A stretch of 64,000 bases of DNA from Ditylenchus dipsaci (taxonomy: Eukaryota > Nematoda > Chromadorea > Rhabditida > Anguinidae): contig SADC01000918.1 of NCBI GenBank assembly GCA_004194705.1, positions 124,001 to 188,000 on the forward strand. Direction: 5' to 3'. The position numbers and the translations under genes were made by a program. Below are positions 10,597 through 22,400 of the stretch, in pieces (position 1 is the first letter of the stretch; each line of letters opens with the position of its first letter). A model generated the notes under the pieces. The model was not told the origin of the DNA. It was given only the letters and a program-made list of their open reading frames with translations, and ran no database searches.

Positions 10597-10860
10597 ACCG
10601 TATATTCTCGATTAGAAGGCCCCTCTCTAATAGAAGGCCCCTCTCTAATAGAAGGCCCCTTGAGGACCTATATATCAGCATAGAAAAAGAAATTCGCAAA
10701 TCTGTTTTTCGCGTTTTCTTAGTTAGCACAAGCTCACCTGATTCCACTTTTAAAATTTTAGTTGAGCACCCAAAAATCTCAAAATCGAAATATTTTTTTT
10801 CCGACTTTTTAGGGTTGAAAAATAGAAGGCCCGGGCCTTCTAATAGAGAATATACGGTAC
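10597..10860. mobile_element. MITE with TACCGTATATTCTC termini
   Basis: Inverted ends TACCGTATATTCTC/GAGAATATACGGTA, starting and ending in TA. Next to the left end, TCTAATAGAAGGCCCC is repeated three times. Related termini begin at 36961, 39596 and about 33617. Confidence 0.65.
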
Positions 10861-11245
10861 GTTAGTATTGAGGTTTTGGATAATAAATTCGCTGTTTTGG
10901 TGTTATTAAACCGTGTTCAGCTCCCGATTCTGGGTGAAATACCAATGGTTAGATTTTAGTTTTCCTACAATCGAATATTTTCGGCTACTCCAAGATGATA
11001 CCTTTTTGGGTTGATACCTGCCCTCCAGGTGGATAAGGGGCGAAAAACAGGTCAAAATATCGAAATAACATGACTTCCCTTCAAGACAACATATACCCTG
11101 AAAAACATACCCAAATAACCCCCCTCAAATAACCCCCTCAAATAACCCCCTGAAATAACCCGGGTTATTTGGTGGGGGGTTATTTTAGGGGGTTATTTGA
11201 GGGGGGGGTTATTTGGTGGGGGGTTATTTGAGGGGTCATGTCAAA

Positions 11246-11652
11246 AAATTGTTTAGTTATCTGCCACTTTTGAACTTTCATTTCTAAAAATAAAAAAAGA
11301 CGGCACTTTTCAGCTAGAAGACGGCATTTTTCAGTTTCGTGCATTGTGCCAGCGAAAATTATTGGCAAATATGAGTTTCATACACGGTTGTGTCAAACAA
11401 GAGGTGTGAATGTAGTCTTATGGATAGAGAATCGGGCGCTGCGATACATCGCAGCGCAACAGCGTACGCAAAATTTTGAAAACAGCGCATATCGCAGCGC
11501 AACCACGGATGGCCGAAAAACATCGCAGCGCAACATCGCAAAAAGGCAAACCGATACTCTACTTATGGACTACCCTAGAGCTAAAATGTCCTAGTTAGAA
11601 AAGTGTGCTGATATGAAATGTCATGGACCTTAAAATTTATTTGTTCAGAAAT
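11246..11652. other. Upstream region of the zinc-finger gene
   Basis: No coding signal. At 11434-11540 the unit CATCGCAGCGCAAC and its inverted form recur four times. A TTTGTTCAG at 11639-11648 just before the gene would suit a splice or trans-splice acceptor. Confidence 0.4.
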
Positions 11653-14600
11653 ATGTCGTCGGAAGAAAAAAGTATCTGCGTTATTTGCGAAAAGAAGTAT
11701 GGCAATCTTATTATGTTGAAGCACATAGCGGCTCACTTGGCTTACTACCCGCATTTTTGCGTCGATTGTGAGTTCAAGAGTTACGAAGTTCATTGCTTGG
11801 TCGAACATGAGGTAGGCTGTTGTGACTTCCAAGTAACTCTTGCTATTTTTACTTTTCCAGCTTGCGACTGGTCACAATATCAAACAGAATGTGCGAACTT
11901 TTTTCTACTTAGAATTTACTCGCTTATGAACCCTATTCAGGTGCATAATCGATACATGGAAAAAATTTGCTCTATGGTCTACAAGGACTGTCTTATTGCA
12001 ACCAAGTATGGGCTGGAAGCTGTGTTTGAGCAAATCACGGGGTTTGAATTGTTGTGAATTATGTGCATGGATCTATTACTCATTCTTTTCAGAGGGAAGG
12101 ATCGGGCGGTGGTCACTCAAACTACTCCAGTGTCTGCTATCAAAAAGGTTGTGCGTCCACTAGCGGTTACTTCAGACAGTAGTTCAGATTCGGATGATGA
12201 TGTTCAATTGTTGCCTCGTCCAAAGATGTCATCTGCTGCAAAGACTCCAGTCCAGCAAAATAAGCAAATCTCTGCCGTTTCTGTTGAGAAGACTCCAGTC
12301 CAGCAAAATAAGCAAATTACCGCCGTTCCTGTTGAGAAGACTCCAGTCCAGCAAAATAAGCAAATTCCCGCCGTTCCTGTTGAGAAGACTCCAGTCCAGC
12401 AATATAAGCAAAGCCCTTCTGTTTCCGTTCAAAAGACTCCGGAAGTTACTCGAAGCAAGGCGGTTGCAAAGAAAGACTCTTCTAGTTCTACTGATTCTGA
12501 ACGTAGAAGCGTGTTCACGGTAGATTTCCTTTGATAATGTGGAAGAAACTCTGTTGATTCTGTGACTTATATCAGGAAATGGAGATGGCTGAGCTCGATC
12601 GGCAGATTAATCGTGGATATCTGACTCAGAGGTGCAACCAGTGCAAGAAAGACGTCACAAACAACTACAGGTCCCATAAGGAGCACGTGTTGGTATGACC
12701 TTTGAAATTTTCTGTATTGCTCTTTCCAATATTATGTCATTAATTTGTAGCGAGACCACCTCTCTATGCAGACTAATGAAAGCAAGGAGGAATTTATCGC
12801 TCGCTTTGTCAAATTTTGCTTTCCCATGGCTGTAGCCGTCAACGACTTGCAATGGTAATTTCAGCCCACTCCTCATTATTTATTGCAAATTAGCCCAATT
12901 TTAGCGGAATTTGTGGTATCGAAGCCAAGCCTGGGGGCAGGAAGACTCATATCAACAGGGAGCACTTGTTCTTCTATTTGGAGTGCCCGGTGAAATCTTG
13001 CATTTTCAACTGCCTTTGCGAAAGCTCGGTTATAACTCATCTGAAGGTTTGTAGTACTTGGATTAGGTGGCAAGCTCAGTTAAGTCAGTTGATTTAGAAA
13101 GATCACAGAACAACAGTTCAGGAATTGGTCGGAGAGGAGAAAGCCGCCTTTGAGAAGGAGCGGATCGCGTACAATGCGAAGATGCAGCCATACCTTAGCC
13201 GGCAAGCAAGTTTAATTTTAATTTTTATTCATGGATACGTTTTAGTTGTTTCCCGTGTACAGCCTCGAGCAAAGGAGCAGACAAGCTAGAGAAGGAAGCT
13301 CTGGCAGAAATCCAGCGAGAATTGTTCAGCCAGTTTGCAAATGGAAATGGTACTCGTGGGATAATCAGTCCGAGGTTAGTCAATTCTATGAAACGTGTCA
13401 TATAATAACGCCTTGCAGTTGTAGAAGTGCTAGCAATGTGGCTGTTGAACCTATTGCCCCTCAACGAAGTTTGGAAGATGGTGGCAGAAAGGTTTCTTTC
13501 ATTCAGACGGAAGGTAATTTTGGTTTCATTGACCATAGGATACCTGAGTTGAGAGTCAAAATATTTTTTCTATTTTTTACGAGAAGGCTAAAACTTTTTG
13601 GTCTCCAGAGCGTCTCTCTTTATATTTCTAGCATTGCTTTTTTAATCTATTGCCGAAATATATTTTAGCCTCCCATATCAGTCAGGATCGCGGATCATGT
13701 TTCGAGAAGCATCGCGCTGACACGCATGTTCTTGGGAGCGACAAAAACCGGCAGCCGAGGAGTAATCGATCAAAGACTCCGCAGTCAGCGCTTTGTCCCA
13801 AGAATAACGACAGAAACAGTGGCTATGATGGAACATCCAGCTCTTCCCGTCAAGATCGGAGGTCGTCCCACAATCGAGGTCATCGTGGTGAAATCTCTCC
13901 TTTAAGGACTGCAACCAAAAGAAATTCTGCAGATGGATTAATTTTATCAGTGGAGAGCGCTCGATCTCAGCATCTTGGAACTGAGAAAATCCAATCTGGG
14001 ATTGAAGATAAGGCTCGCCAGTCGGGAAATAGAGACTACAGAACTGGTGCATCTTCTCCGAAAAGATCGAGATGTGGTTCTTCCAATCGAGAGCCGGTGG
14101 TCACTCCTCTTAACAAAGTGATGTCAGGGCGGGCCTCAATTCAGGTAATGTTTCAGCTAAATTTATTATTAGGCTCATTTCGCTTTTTTTATGAAGGGTA
14201 TATAATTTTGATTCAAATCTTTGCCCTAAATTTCTAAAAATACTTAAGATTCAGCTAGAAGCATAACGAGAACTGGAATAAAGAGTCCTAATTTGCATAG
14301 CCTCTGATTCCTATCCTTAAACTTCGTTATAACCTTTTTACATCGAAGATATTTAGAGCAAACATGGACAGCAAATCAATTCATCTTCGCCTGGTGTTTA
14401 TAATTCTCAATTCATTGTTGGTGGCCACGGGACAGCTTCTACTACTCATGACTTTAGCGTTCCACCGCCATTTTTCTTCAATCCACCTAGTGCAGTGACA
14501 TACGGGAATGTGCCAATGCCAACAGGTGTAATCGCAAACGAAGACGTCAAGTTTGAAGTGCCTCAAAGACTTAAGGTAAAAGGCTTTGGATTCTGGATTA

Positions 14601-15400
14601 CTTACGAAGTGTTTCTTCTGGCCTCTTCTTTTGGCCACATCTTAGAGAAGAGTCCTCTAAGCTTTTACTTAGTATTTTGAGGCGTTTATTCTTCTTGCGT
14701 TGACAATTTTCTTGTAAATTGATGTGAAAGTACGGTTTTTGTCTTGGTCCACTCCAGTGTTTTCGAAAATAACCCCTACACTAACACCTACACTAACCCT
14801 AACTGTTAGTTTCGTAAACTAACTCTTCAAATATCTCGTTTTTCGGTAGGAAATATGCAGAATCTGATATTTACGTCTCTATGCAACTTTTTGCGAGGAA
14901 CAAGATACACTTTTCAGATTTTTCAAAAAACTTTAAAAATATTAATAAAATTTAGAATTAAAACCCTAAACTAACTGTTAGTTTAGTTAAATAGTTAGTT
15001 AAACTATTTGCTTAACTAACAGTTAGTTTAAGGTTTTAATTTTAAATTTTATTAATATTTTTGAAGTTTTTTTGAAAATCTGAAAAGTGCATCTTGTTCC
15101 TCGCAAAAAGTTGGCATAGAGACGTAAATATCAGATTCTGCATATTTCTACTGAAAAACGAGATATTTGAAGAGTTAGTTTACGAAACTAACAGTTAGGG
15201 TTAGTGTAGGTGTTAGTGTAGGGGTTATTTTCGAAAACACTGGTCCACTCTGTATTATGCTCTTTCCACGTTTGTTGGTCGAATTAATAGTCCTAGAGAG
15301 TTGAGGTCATCCTGCATTTTCATTGTAATAATTATTTATCTTTTAGAGCCCCTGCCGAGGAGGAACTATTGAAGGCTTGATCAAGGAAGAAAATATTTAA
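11653..15400 (+). CDS. Multi-zinc-finger, Ser/Arg-rich protein of unknown family (718 aa)
   Basis: Thirteen exons: 11653-11811, 11861-11890, 11941-12041, 12093-12519, 12576-12692, 12751-12854, 12905-13046, 13098-13201, 13246-13374, 13419-13513, 13669-14144, 14357-14575 and 15347-15400. Every junction keeps phase and gives one 718-residue frame without a break. Most introns are 43-57 nt. Intron 8 appears to be GC-AG. The N-terminus has CVICEKKYG and a C-x2-C...H-x5-H finger completed across introns 1-2. A 16-residue repeat KTPVQQNKQISAVSVE occurs four times. Further Cys/His clusters follow (CNQCKKDV...H-x3-H; CGICGIEA with later Cys and His), then a Ser/Arg-rich tail. It is probably nuclear and nucleic-acid binding. 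I do not recognise the family. An upstream in-frame ATG at 11623 exists, but the acceptor-like TTCAG before 11653 favours the later start. Confidence 0.75.
12241..12432 (+). repeat. Coding 48-bp tandem repeat, four copies
   Basis: Exact 48-bp period with copies starting at 12241, 12289, 12337 and 12385. It encodes KTPVQQNKQ followed by a variable seven residues. It lies in exon 4 of the zinc-finger gene. Confidence 0.9.
14755..15242. mobile_element. hAT-type MITE in the last intron of the zinc-finger gene
   Basis: Long inverted arms starting CAGTGTTTTCGAAAATAACC, flanked by a perfect 8-bp duplication GTCCACTC (14747-14754 and 15243-15250). The CAGTG end and 8-bp target duplication are hAT hallmarks. 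The arms are nearly complementary through most of the 488 bp. Confidence 0.85.
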
Positions 15401-15457
15401 TGTCATTAGGGAATCCTGTTGTTTCACTATATTTGGTGATGTTATGCTTTTGTTTGG

Positions 15458-15463
15458 AATAAA
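15458..15463 (+). promoter_or_regulatory. Polyadenylation signal of the zinc-finger gene
   Basis: AATAAA 58 nt after the stop codon at 15400. Confidence 0.55.
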
Positions 15464-15976
15464 ATGTGTTGATGGGTGCTCGTTGAAATTATCTTTGCAT
15501 GACCGCAGTGTCCGTTGAGTTACTAAATAGGGATGTTTGTTCTGGGATACTGACTGCTCTAGCTTCTTTTGTCTAAATGTCATATGTTTCCGACCTCACG
15601 TGAGTGTTATTATTCACTGCTTTATGTGTATGTGACGCCATCTTTATCTGGCAATGAAACGAAAAATGCGCACGCTCTAACACGCTCTTCTAATTCATCT
15701 ATTTTTAATTGACTTTTTTGCGACCCTGGTTAACTGTGTTTGTCCGGTTTGCACCGAATTTTGGATAATTAGGGTTCTGAAATAGTTCGTTTTTCTTAAT
15801 TTATTTTTGTTTGCTGCCTTTTCCGGTTACTAAATGTTAGGTATGTACTTAGACGGCATAACATGAGCTATAAACAACTGAACACTATTGTAAGCTTATT
15901 TTATTTTCTGTTAAATGAATTTTTCGCATGCAGACTCTGTGTGAGGTTAATTTTTTTTAAATATCACCTTCTCTAC
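15464..15976. other. Intergenic gap between convergent genes, with a possible last exon
   Basis: On the minus strand, 15705-15776 follows an AACTATTTCAG acceptor and would add 23 residues and a stop, in phase with the last Crumbs-like EGF exon. It is not hydrophobic, so it would make the protein secreted. Very tentative. No transmembrane exon is visible here on either strand. Confidence 0.25.
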
Positions 15977-16435
15977 CTGACAGTTACGACCCATACACTG
16001 TGCAGGGCATGTGCACTGGTAATCCGCATCAAGCATGGCACACTTGCCTCCATTCAAACACGGAGATTTGGCAACACATAGGTCCTCCACCACGTCACAA
16101 TGCTCTCCAGAGAAACCATTTGCACATTGGCAACTGTAACACATAACGATCACTATAATGTATAGCCATAGCCATTTGTTGTCTAAAATAGACGCTGAAA
16201 ATTCTGTTTTTAATCAAATTAACTACCACCCGAGTCTTAAAATTTCGACCTCTTCTCATGAACCTGGAACCTCTTTATATCTCTCCATATAGTCGTGGTT
16301 TTTGTTATGGTCTTCCTATTAAATATTGGCAAAAGAAGATTCTACTAACCTATAGCTGTGGATGCCGTCCACACAAACACTATGAGGTCCACATCTGGTG
16401 GTCCCATCACTAGTTTTGCAGTCATCAATATTAAG
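15977..16435 (-). CDS. Crumbs-like gene: last visible EGF exons
   Basis: Exon 16350-16435 is a calcium-binding EGF start ([15 protein letters not shown]). Exon 15977-16133 ends it and adds another module ([14 protein letters not shown]...[10 protein letters not shown]). The donor at 15976 is GTAGAG, so at least one more exon must follow to the left. Confidence 0.75.
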
Positions 16436-19400
16436 CTAAACCAATAAATATATTTTTCAGGCCCCACAAATATGTTTTTCACCTCACAAAGAGGCCCTTC
16501 AAAACCAGCTGGACACTGGCAACTCCTCTGGTTGAATTCATCTACACACACAGCCCTGTTCTTGCACTCATTCATGCGGCCGCACACCTCATCCGAGTGG
16601 CAACCATCGGAACGAATGTTGTTCCTGGCTGCTGCAGCAAAATGGGCAGTATTGGCCAAAGAATCCATGGAATGCTCTTTGGACAGGAAGGAGAGGGGAG
16701 GCAGGGAACCAAGGGTTGCATTCCTCAAACACCCCTTGAAACTAGTCATGTTGCCAGTCTTGCCAAAGATGATTTGCGAGTTTCTGAAAAGTACAACATT
16801 TTAACAAGAAAAAAAAACAGTCAAGTCAAGCCTTTTTTCCCCGTCAATACTTCCAAACCTGATAAGGTTAGCTGGTTTAATAAACATTTGAGATAGGGGT
16901 AAAACCAGGGTTGCCATCTGTCCTTTTTTTGGGACCGCATTTTTTTTGAATTTCAGTCAAATCTTTTTAAATGGTAATAAGCATCTGATAAAATGTTCCT
17001 TTTCTTTCAAAAATGTTTAAACTATCTTTTTCGGAAGAGAATTAAATGTGCCACCTTTTGTTAAGCTATGTAACTCTTTGGCTGGAAAGTGAATTTTTTG
17101 TTGAAATGTGTCACTTACTCTATTGTACAGGGTGTTTCAAGAGGGCGGCATGGAATTCATCGACATCGAATTCATGGACACATTTTATTTTGGTTACGGG
17201 TTCTAATCCTGGTCGTAGCAGACATCATCTTGAGTCATAAACTAGCTTTTATAAGAGTAGACCTCAGATTGGGCAGGGGAACCCCGTGGTGCCACCCCTA
17301 ATTGGGTATCCACCTCCAGAAATTAAAATTTTAGATTTAGCTAAAAGTAATTATAAATCATTGTACCCTATCCATAATCGTGTCTTGAGCTCGATTTGAT
17401 AATGCTAAACGGCGATTTGAATTGCAGGAACCCCAGTTCTGGAGAAGTTTCGTATCCCGTAGAGTATCCATGTGTATATCCAGGTAGTAGTACCAAGAAA
17501 GTGGTACTCAGGTGGTACTACCGAGGCAGGGAGCAGGTATCGTTACTTACGTGGAAGTGCTCGGGTAGTGGTCAGGGGCGTACCCAGGCCTAATGCAGGA
17601 GCGGAACTTACGTCCCTCCTTCAGATTTTTTTCCTTATCGGTGCTCCCCCCCCCCCCCCCGTCAGATTTTTTTTAACGGTGTAGGTAAAATGGTAGGGTG
17701 CCCCCTCCGTCAGAAATTTCTGCGTAAGCCACTGGTAGTGGTACTTGGGCGGTAGTAAATTGTAGTTTCTAGGTAGTGCTACCTGAATGGCAGTACTTAG
17801 TCGGTAGTACCCAAGTTGTTTATTAGATCATTTTCTGTAGTGCATCTGAGCACGTTAGTAGCTGGATCATCTAGATGTTCCGTGTACCAACAAACCAAGT
17901 GGGCATCCACTTGGATCGAATACTTTTTTATGTTTTCAGGTTCCGAAACTTATTTTCTGCACATATTCAAGCGTTCTAAAGATGGTTTGACAGTACTAAA
18001 ATGAAGTTTCCAAGATTTACGAAAACTGTAGATCAAAAATACGATCAAAACTTAATTTTACTACTGTCAAACCATCTTTAGGATGCTTAAATTAGTGCAG
18101 AAAACAAATTTTAAACCCAAAAACGTAAAAAAAAAATTGAGCCAAGTTTACGACCACTTGGTTTGGTTGTTGCATGGATTATAGGGTTGTCAAACGTTCG
18201 AAATTTCGAACGTTCGATTCGACGAACATTCGAAGTTTGAAATTTCGAACGTTCGGTTCGATTCGAAGTTCGAGTTCGAAATTTTCGAATGTTCGGTTCG
18301 ATTCGAAGTTCGAGTTCGAAAATTTTCGAACGTTCGATTCGAAATTTTCGAACGTTTGATTCGAAGTTTGAATCATACAATTTTCACATGTTCGATTTAT
18401 AAAGTTCTGATTATTTCGAATTCAAGCTTCGAATCTGACATTTATTCTATGCTAGTTTTTATGATTCTGTAAATGTTCTTGATGCTTTTAGTTTAACAGT
18501 TAGGCCGAGCGCAGTGATGTCAATAATGCCGAAAAACTGTACTACAGTTGCAAAAACTGTACTACAGTTTAGAACTGTACTACACTTTAAAACTGTAGTA
18601 CAGTTTAAAATAGTAGTCAAAACTGTACTACTGTTTTCAAAACTGAAACTGTACTACAGTTTTTAAAGTGTAGTACAGTTTTTGCAACTGTAGTACAGTT
18701 TTTCGGCATTATTGACATCACTGGCCGAGCGACGTTTGGGCAACTTTTGTAAAAAAGGGCGACAAGGCAGTTTGCAAGTGTGGTGCTGAATATTCGCTTG
18801 GAAAAAGCGGAGCCACAACAAATCTATCTTCTCATCTACAATCTGCAAAACATAACGAAGCTTTGGTGAAATTCGATGGTCCAAGCGTGAAGAAGGCACG
18901 AACGGAAACATTCCCTTCGATATTCAGTCCGAATTACTCGAAAGTATGACAATTCAAAAAATTTTCAATTTGATTAGCCTAAATTAGGTAAATAAATTTC
19001 CCTAATTACTTCGATTCGAATTCAAGAATTTTCGAATAGAACGTTTGGTCGAAGTTTGAATTCGAAATTTTCGAATCGAACGTTTGGTTCGAAGTTTGAA
19101 TTCGAAAATTTTCGAATCGAACTTTCGGTTCGAAGTTTGAATTCGAAATTTTCGAATCGAACGTTCGGTTCGAAGTTCGAGTTTGAAATTTTCGAATCGA
19201 ACGTTCGGTTCGAAGTTCGGGTTCGAAAATTTTCGAACGAACGTTCGGTTCGAAGTCGAACGTTCGAAAAAATCTCGAACATTTGACTCGAAGTTCGAAA
19301 TCGAACGTTCGATTCGACAACCCTAATGGATTACCAGTAGAACTGGGATGGATTATAAAAACATTTTAAGTCATAGCAGTTCTTCACGAGACAAAAAAGA

Positions 19401-22400
19401 TTTATTTGAAATATAAAAATGTTTCGATGAATTTGCCTAGTGTCGTTTCGAGAAATTCGGCGGTTTTCAAATGGCCGTAACTTTTTTATAGTCAATAACA
19501 AAAGAGCCACTTTTCAGTCAAAAAGTGGCACTTTCCAGATTTATCCTCATTTTTTACACACATGTCTTTTTTATAAATTTTCGACATGGCAGCCTTTTGT
19601 AAAACCAAGAAGCGCCCAATTTTGCATCAATTTCTGGGAACAATGCAATTTTGAGAGGATATAAGGATTCTTGTTTGAGAAATATCAATATATAACCGAA
19701 ACGTTCAGAGAAATGTTTTCATGTTACATGCAAACATTTTCTAACTCTTCTTATACAAATATTGATTTTCGCAGCTGTCTTCAAATGTAAAACAACACAA
19801 AGAAAGTATCTGAATCCATGGAAGGTGAATTAGGTCTCAAAATTTAGGTTAGAATCCAGGCTTGATAAAATGATCTAATTAAAACCAAATCTAAAAAATA
19901 AAAAGTCAACAAATCTTGCCGGTTGTTTAAATTTTGCTGAGGGAGTATACAAAAAAGACCCACGTGATCAGAGTCATAGTCTATTTTTGAGCATTTACAG
20001 TTAGACCATCTGGGGGTGTACCGGTATTTACTTTGCCTCATTCAAGCTGCAGGTGCGAATTTAAAATATCACCTGTCAAGTACAAATTTCTTCAAAGAAA
20101 AAGGTATGGCAATTGGGAGTGGAGTAGTGTTGTCAAGCACCAATACACCTTCTGACTCCTCTCCACCAGCCCAATCTGATGCCATTGACCATTGGCCAGG
20201 GGTCAGGTGAGACCACTGCAGGTTCGGAAAGAGCACTTGACTGGTGCTATACACACTACCACATGGCTGTTCCTCAGCTCCAAAAGCAGGGATTCTGAGC
20301 TGGATTGCTGAAAATTTAAATTTAGTATTAGTTGAGTGATGTTAGTTGGTTACCAATTTGAGTAGAGCAGAATTGGCAGTTCTGGTGCGCACTTCAAACG
20401 AAATATTGTTTTGTTTGAGTGGAGTCTGGCTGGGAGGTAGATGCACGGCATATTTGATGGAGCTAGTGCCGGCAAATGTAGCTGTCGATATACCTACAAA
20501 ATTGATGGAATCAGCTAGGTAGCCTTTGACCAAACATTTTTTTTTGTCAGAGGAAAGGGCCCGATAGCAACGGTTTTTAGTTGTTGGCCATCCAGTCTAG
20601 GGTGCGGTGGTTTGAGACCCGGCTTTGCTTATTTACACCCTCACAAGTGTTTTAAGAACTCAAATTTCAAATTTCGGGAGACTGTCTTAAGCCAGCTCCA
20701 CCCGCGATATGCGAGCAGTCAGAAAACATTTAGCAAGTTTGTTCTCCAGGAGGAGAGAGGGGGAGGCGGTGTTGACCAAAAAAAAAGTCAACCAAATCCC
20801 AAGAACACTCCGAAAATACTACAATTTTCGGTTTTCTCAAATAGTGGTAGCCGCTGGCCCACACCCCTGAAATAGATACCTGTTTACCAGGGCTGCAACG
20901 GATATGAAAAATATCGGATATTAAAAAAATATCAGATCGGATATTGCATGTCAAAAAGAGCCGAACATCGGCTATTGGATTTCTGAAATTTTTTGAGGCA
21001 GCAATTTCCTCTTATAGCTGGCATTTCGTTAGAGGAAGCACTATATGCAAGTGATAACGAACGCCTGACGATTGGATACACTGAACTGATTGGATACAGA
21101 TTTTTGTATCCAATAGGTGTATCCAACCGTCAATTTGTATCCAATCAGTGTATCCAATCGTCAAAACACTAATTTGACGATTGGATACACCTATTGGATA
21201 CAAAAATCTGTATCCAATCAGTTCAGTGTATCCAATCGTCAGGCGTTCGTGATAACAGCACTTCGGTTTGAAAATGATTGGAAATGGTGGAGCACTAAAA
21301 GTATATCCCTCCATTCAATTAAAGTTGACCGTTTACAGTAAATCAGTTGTGGGACCAAGGCAAAAAAGATTATTTTTATTCCTACATTTTCAAATCTCAA
21401 AACAAGTCTCGAAAACCAGTAAAATTACCTTTTTTAATTTTTTTTACAAAAAATAGTTTGTATTAAAAGGGCATGTTCACCTGTTTGAATTTGTCCCCGC
21501 CAATCCAAATTTTTTCTGCATCATTTGACTTCTGTGCGAATTTTTTAACTTGGTTTCTAACAAAACTACACCTAAAATTAAATGCTAGGCCTTGTTTTGT
21601 TAGAAACCAAGTTGAAAAATCTGTACAGAAGTTCAATGATTAGGGGAAAATTTGAATTGGGGGAACAAATGTTAACAGGTGAGCATGCCCCTTTAAAAAA
21701 TTAGAAAAAAAATTGCCTTGGTCTCACAAAGCTGATTTACTGGAGGGGGTCAAATTTAATTCATTGGATGGGCTATACTTTAATTTAGCTGAAAGTAGTT
21801 CTAACATTAGTTTTAGCAACCTTCAGCTTTACTAACATTTTTCACAATTTGAACTTTGCGAAATCTGAATTTGCGCAATCTTTCGCTGCCCTATTTTCAA
21901 TTAATTTTAAAAATTAAATTTTAATGACATTCAAGGAAATATGGACATTTGAAAAGTTATTTAAAACTGATCAAAAACGCACAAACAAATCCTTTGTTGG
22001 AGTTGACACAAGTGGTTGCTGGAGGACATCTGTCTGCTTCACTGCAAAAGTCCTGTTCATCACACAACTTTCCCATCCAACCAGCCTTGCATTGGCACAC
22101 AAAGTCGTTGAAAGTGTTGGAGCAAGTGCCATTCGAAGAGCAGGGGTCAAGTTGGGTGCAAACATCGTCAGAGATACTGCCCTAAACCGACCATTTAAAT
22201 TGGTCCACATCCTTGAATACCTACCTCTAAAACATTTTGCTCCCTTTTCCTACTGCCGAATTGGAGTGCCTGGGAGGTGGTGACCCAATTAAGCTAACTA
22301 GTTGGCCATTCACCCGCATATCTTGTAAACTTCCTTTGAAGGATGGTGGGTCTACTGATTTGCCATCAGTGCCCACACCACCAATGAGCAGTTGGTCAGC

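Larger units (their letters stand above)
9190..11245. mobile_element. Composite foldback element with CCCCTCAAATAA arrays at both ends
   Basis: The left arm is a degenerate (CCCCYCAAATAA)n array at 9190-9360, followed by unique arm sequence to about 9475. The right arm (about 10995-11245) is its inverted copy, including the stretch with CACCTGGAGGGCAGGTATCA. Between the arms lie two copies of the CACTTGG family and a TA-flanked MITE. No transposase was seen. Confidence 0.7.

Noticed and set aside
12194..12523. Overlapping frames over the 48-bp repeat in other registers and on the minus strand
   Set aside because: They are shadows of exon 4 of the zinc-finger gene.
18174..19320. Open frames rich in Arg-Thr-Phe on both strands
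   Set aside because: They are translations of TTCGAA-type repeat arms of the hAT element.
20073..20307. Three separate indels inactivating LamG3
   Set aside because: A single 41-nt GT-AG intron explains the frame with correct phases.
22268..22296. A 29-nt intron in LamG2
   Set aside because: It would fix the frame, but is shorter than any other intron here. A one-base loss fits the general pattern better, so it was not called.
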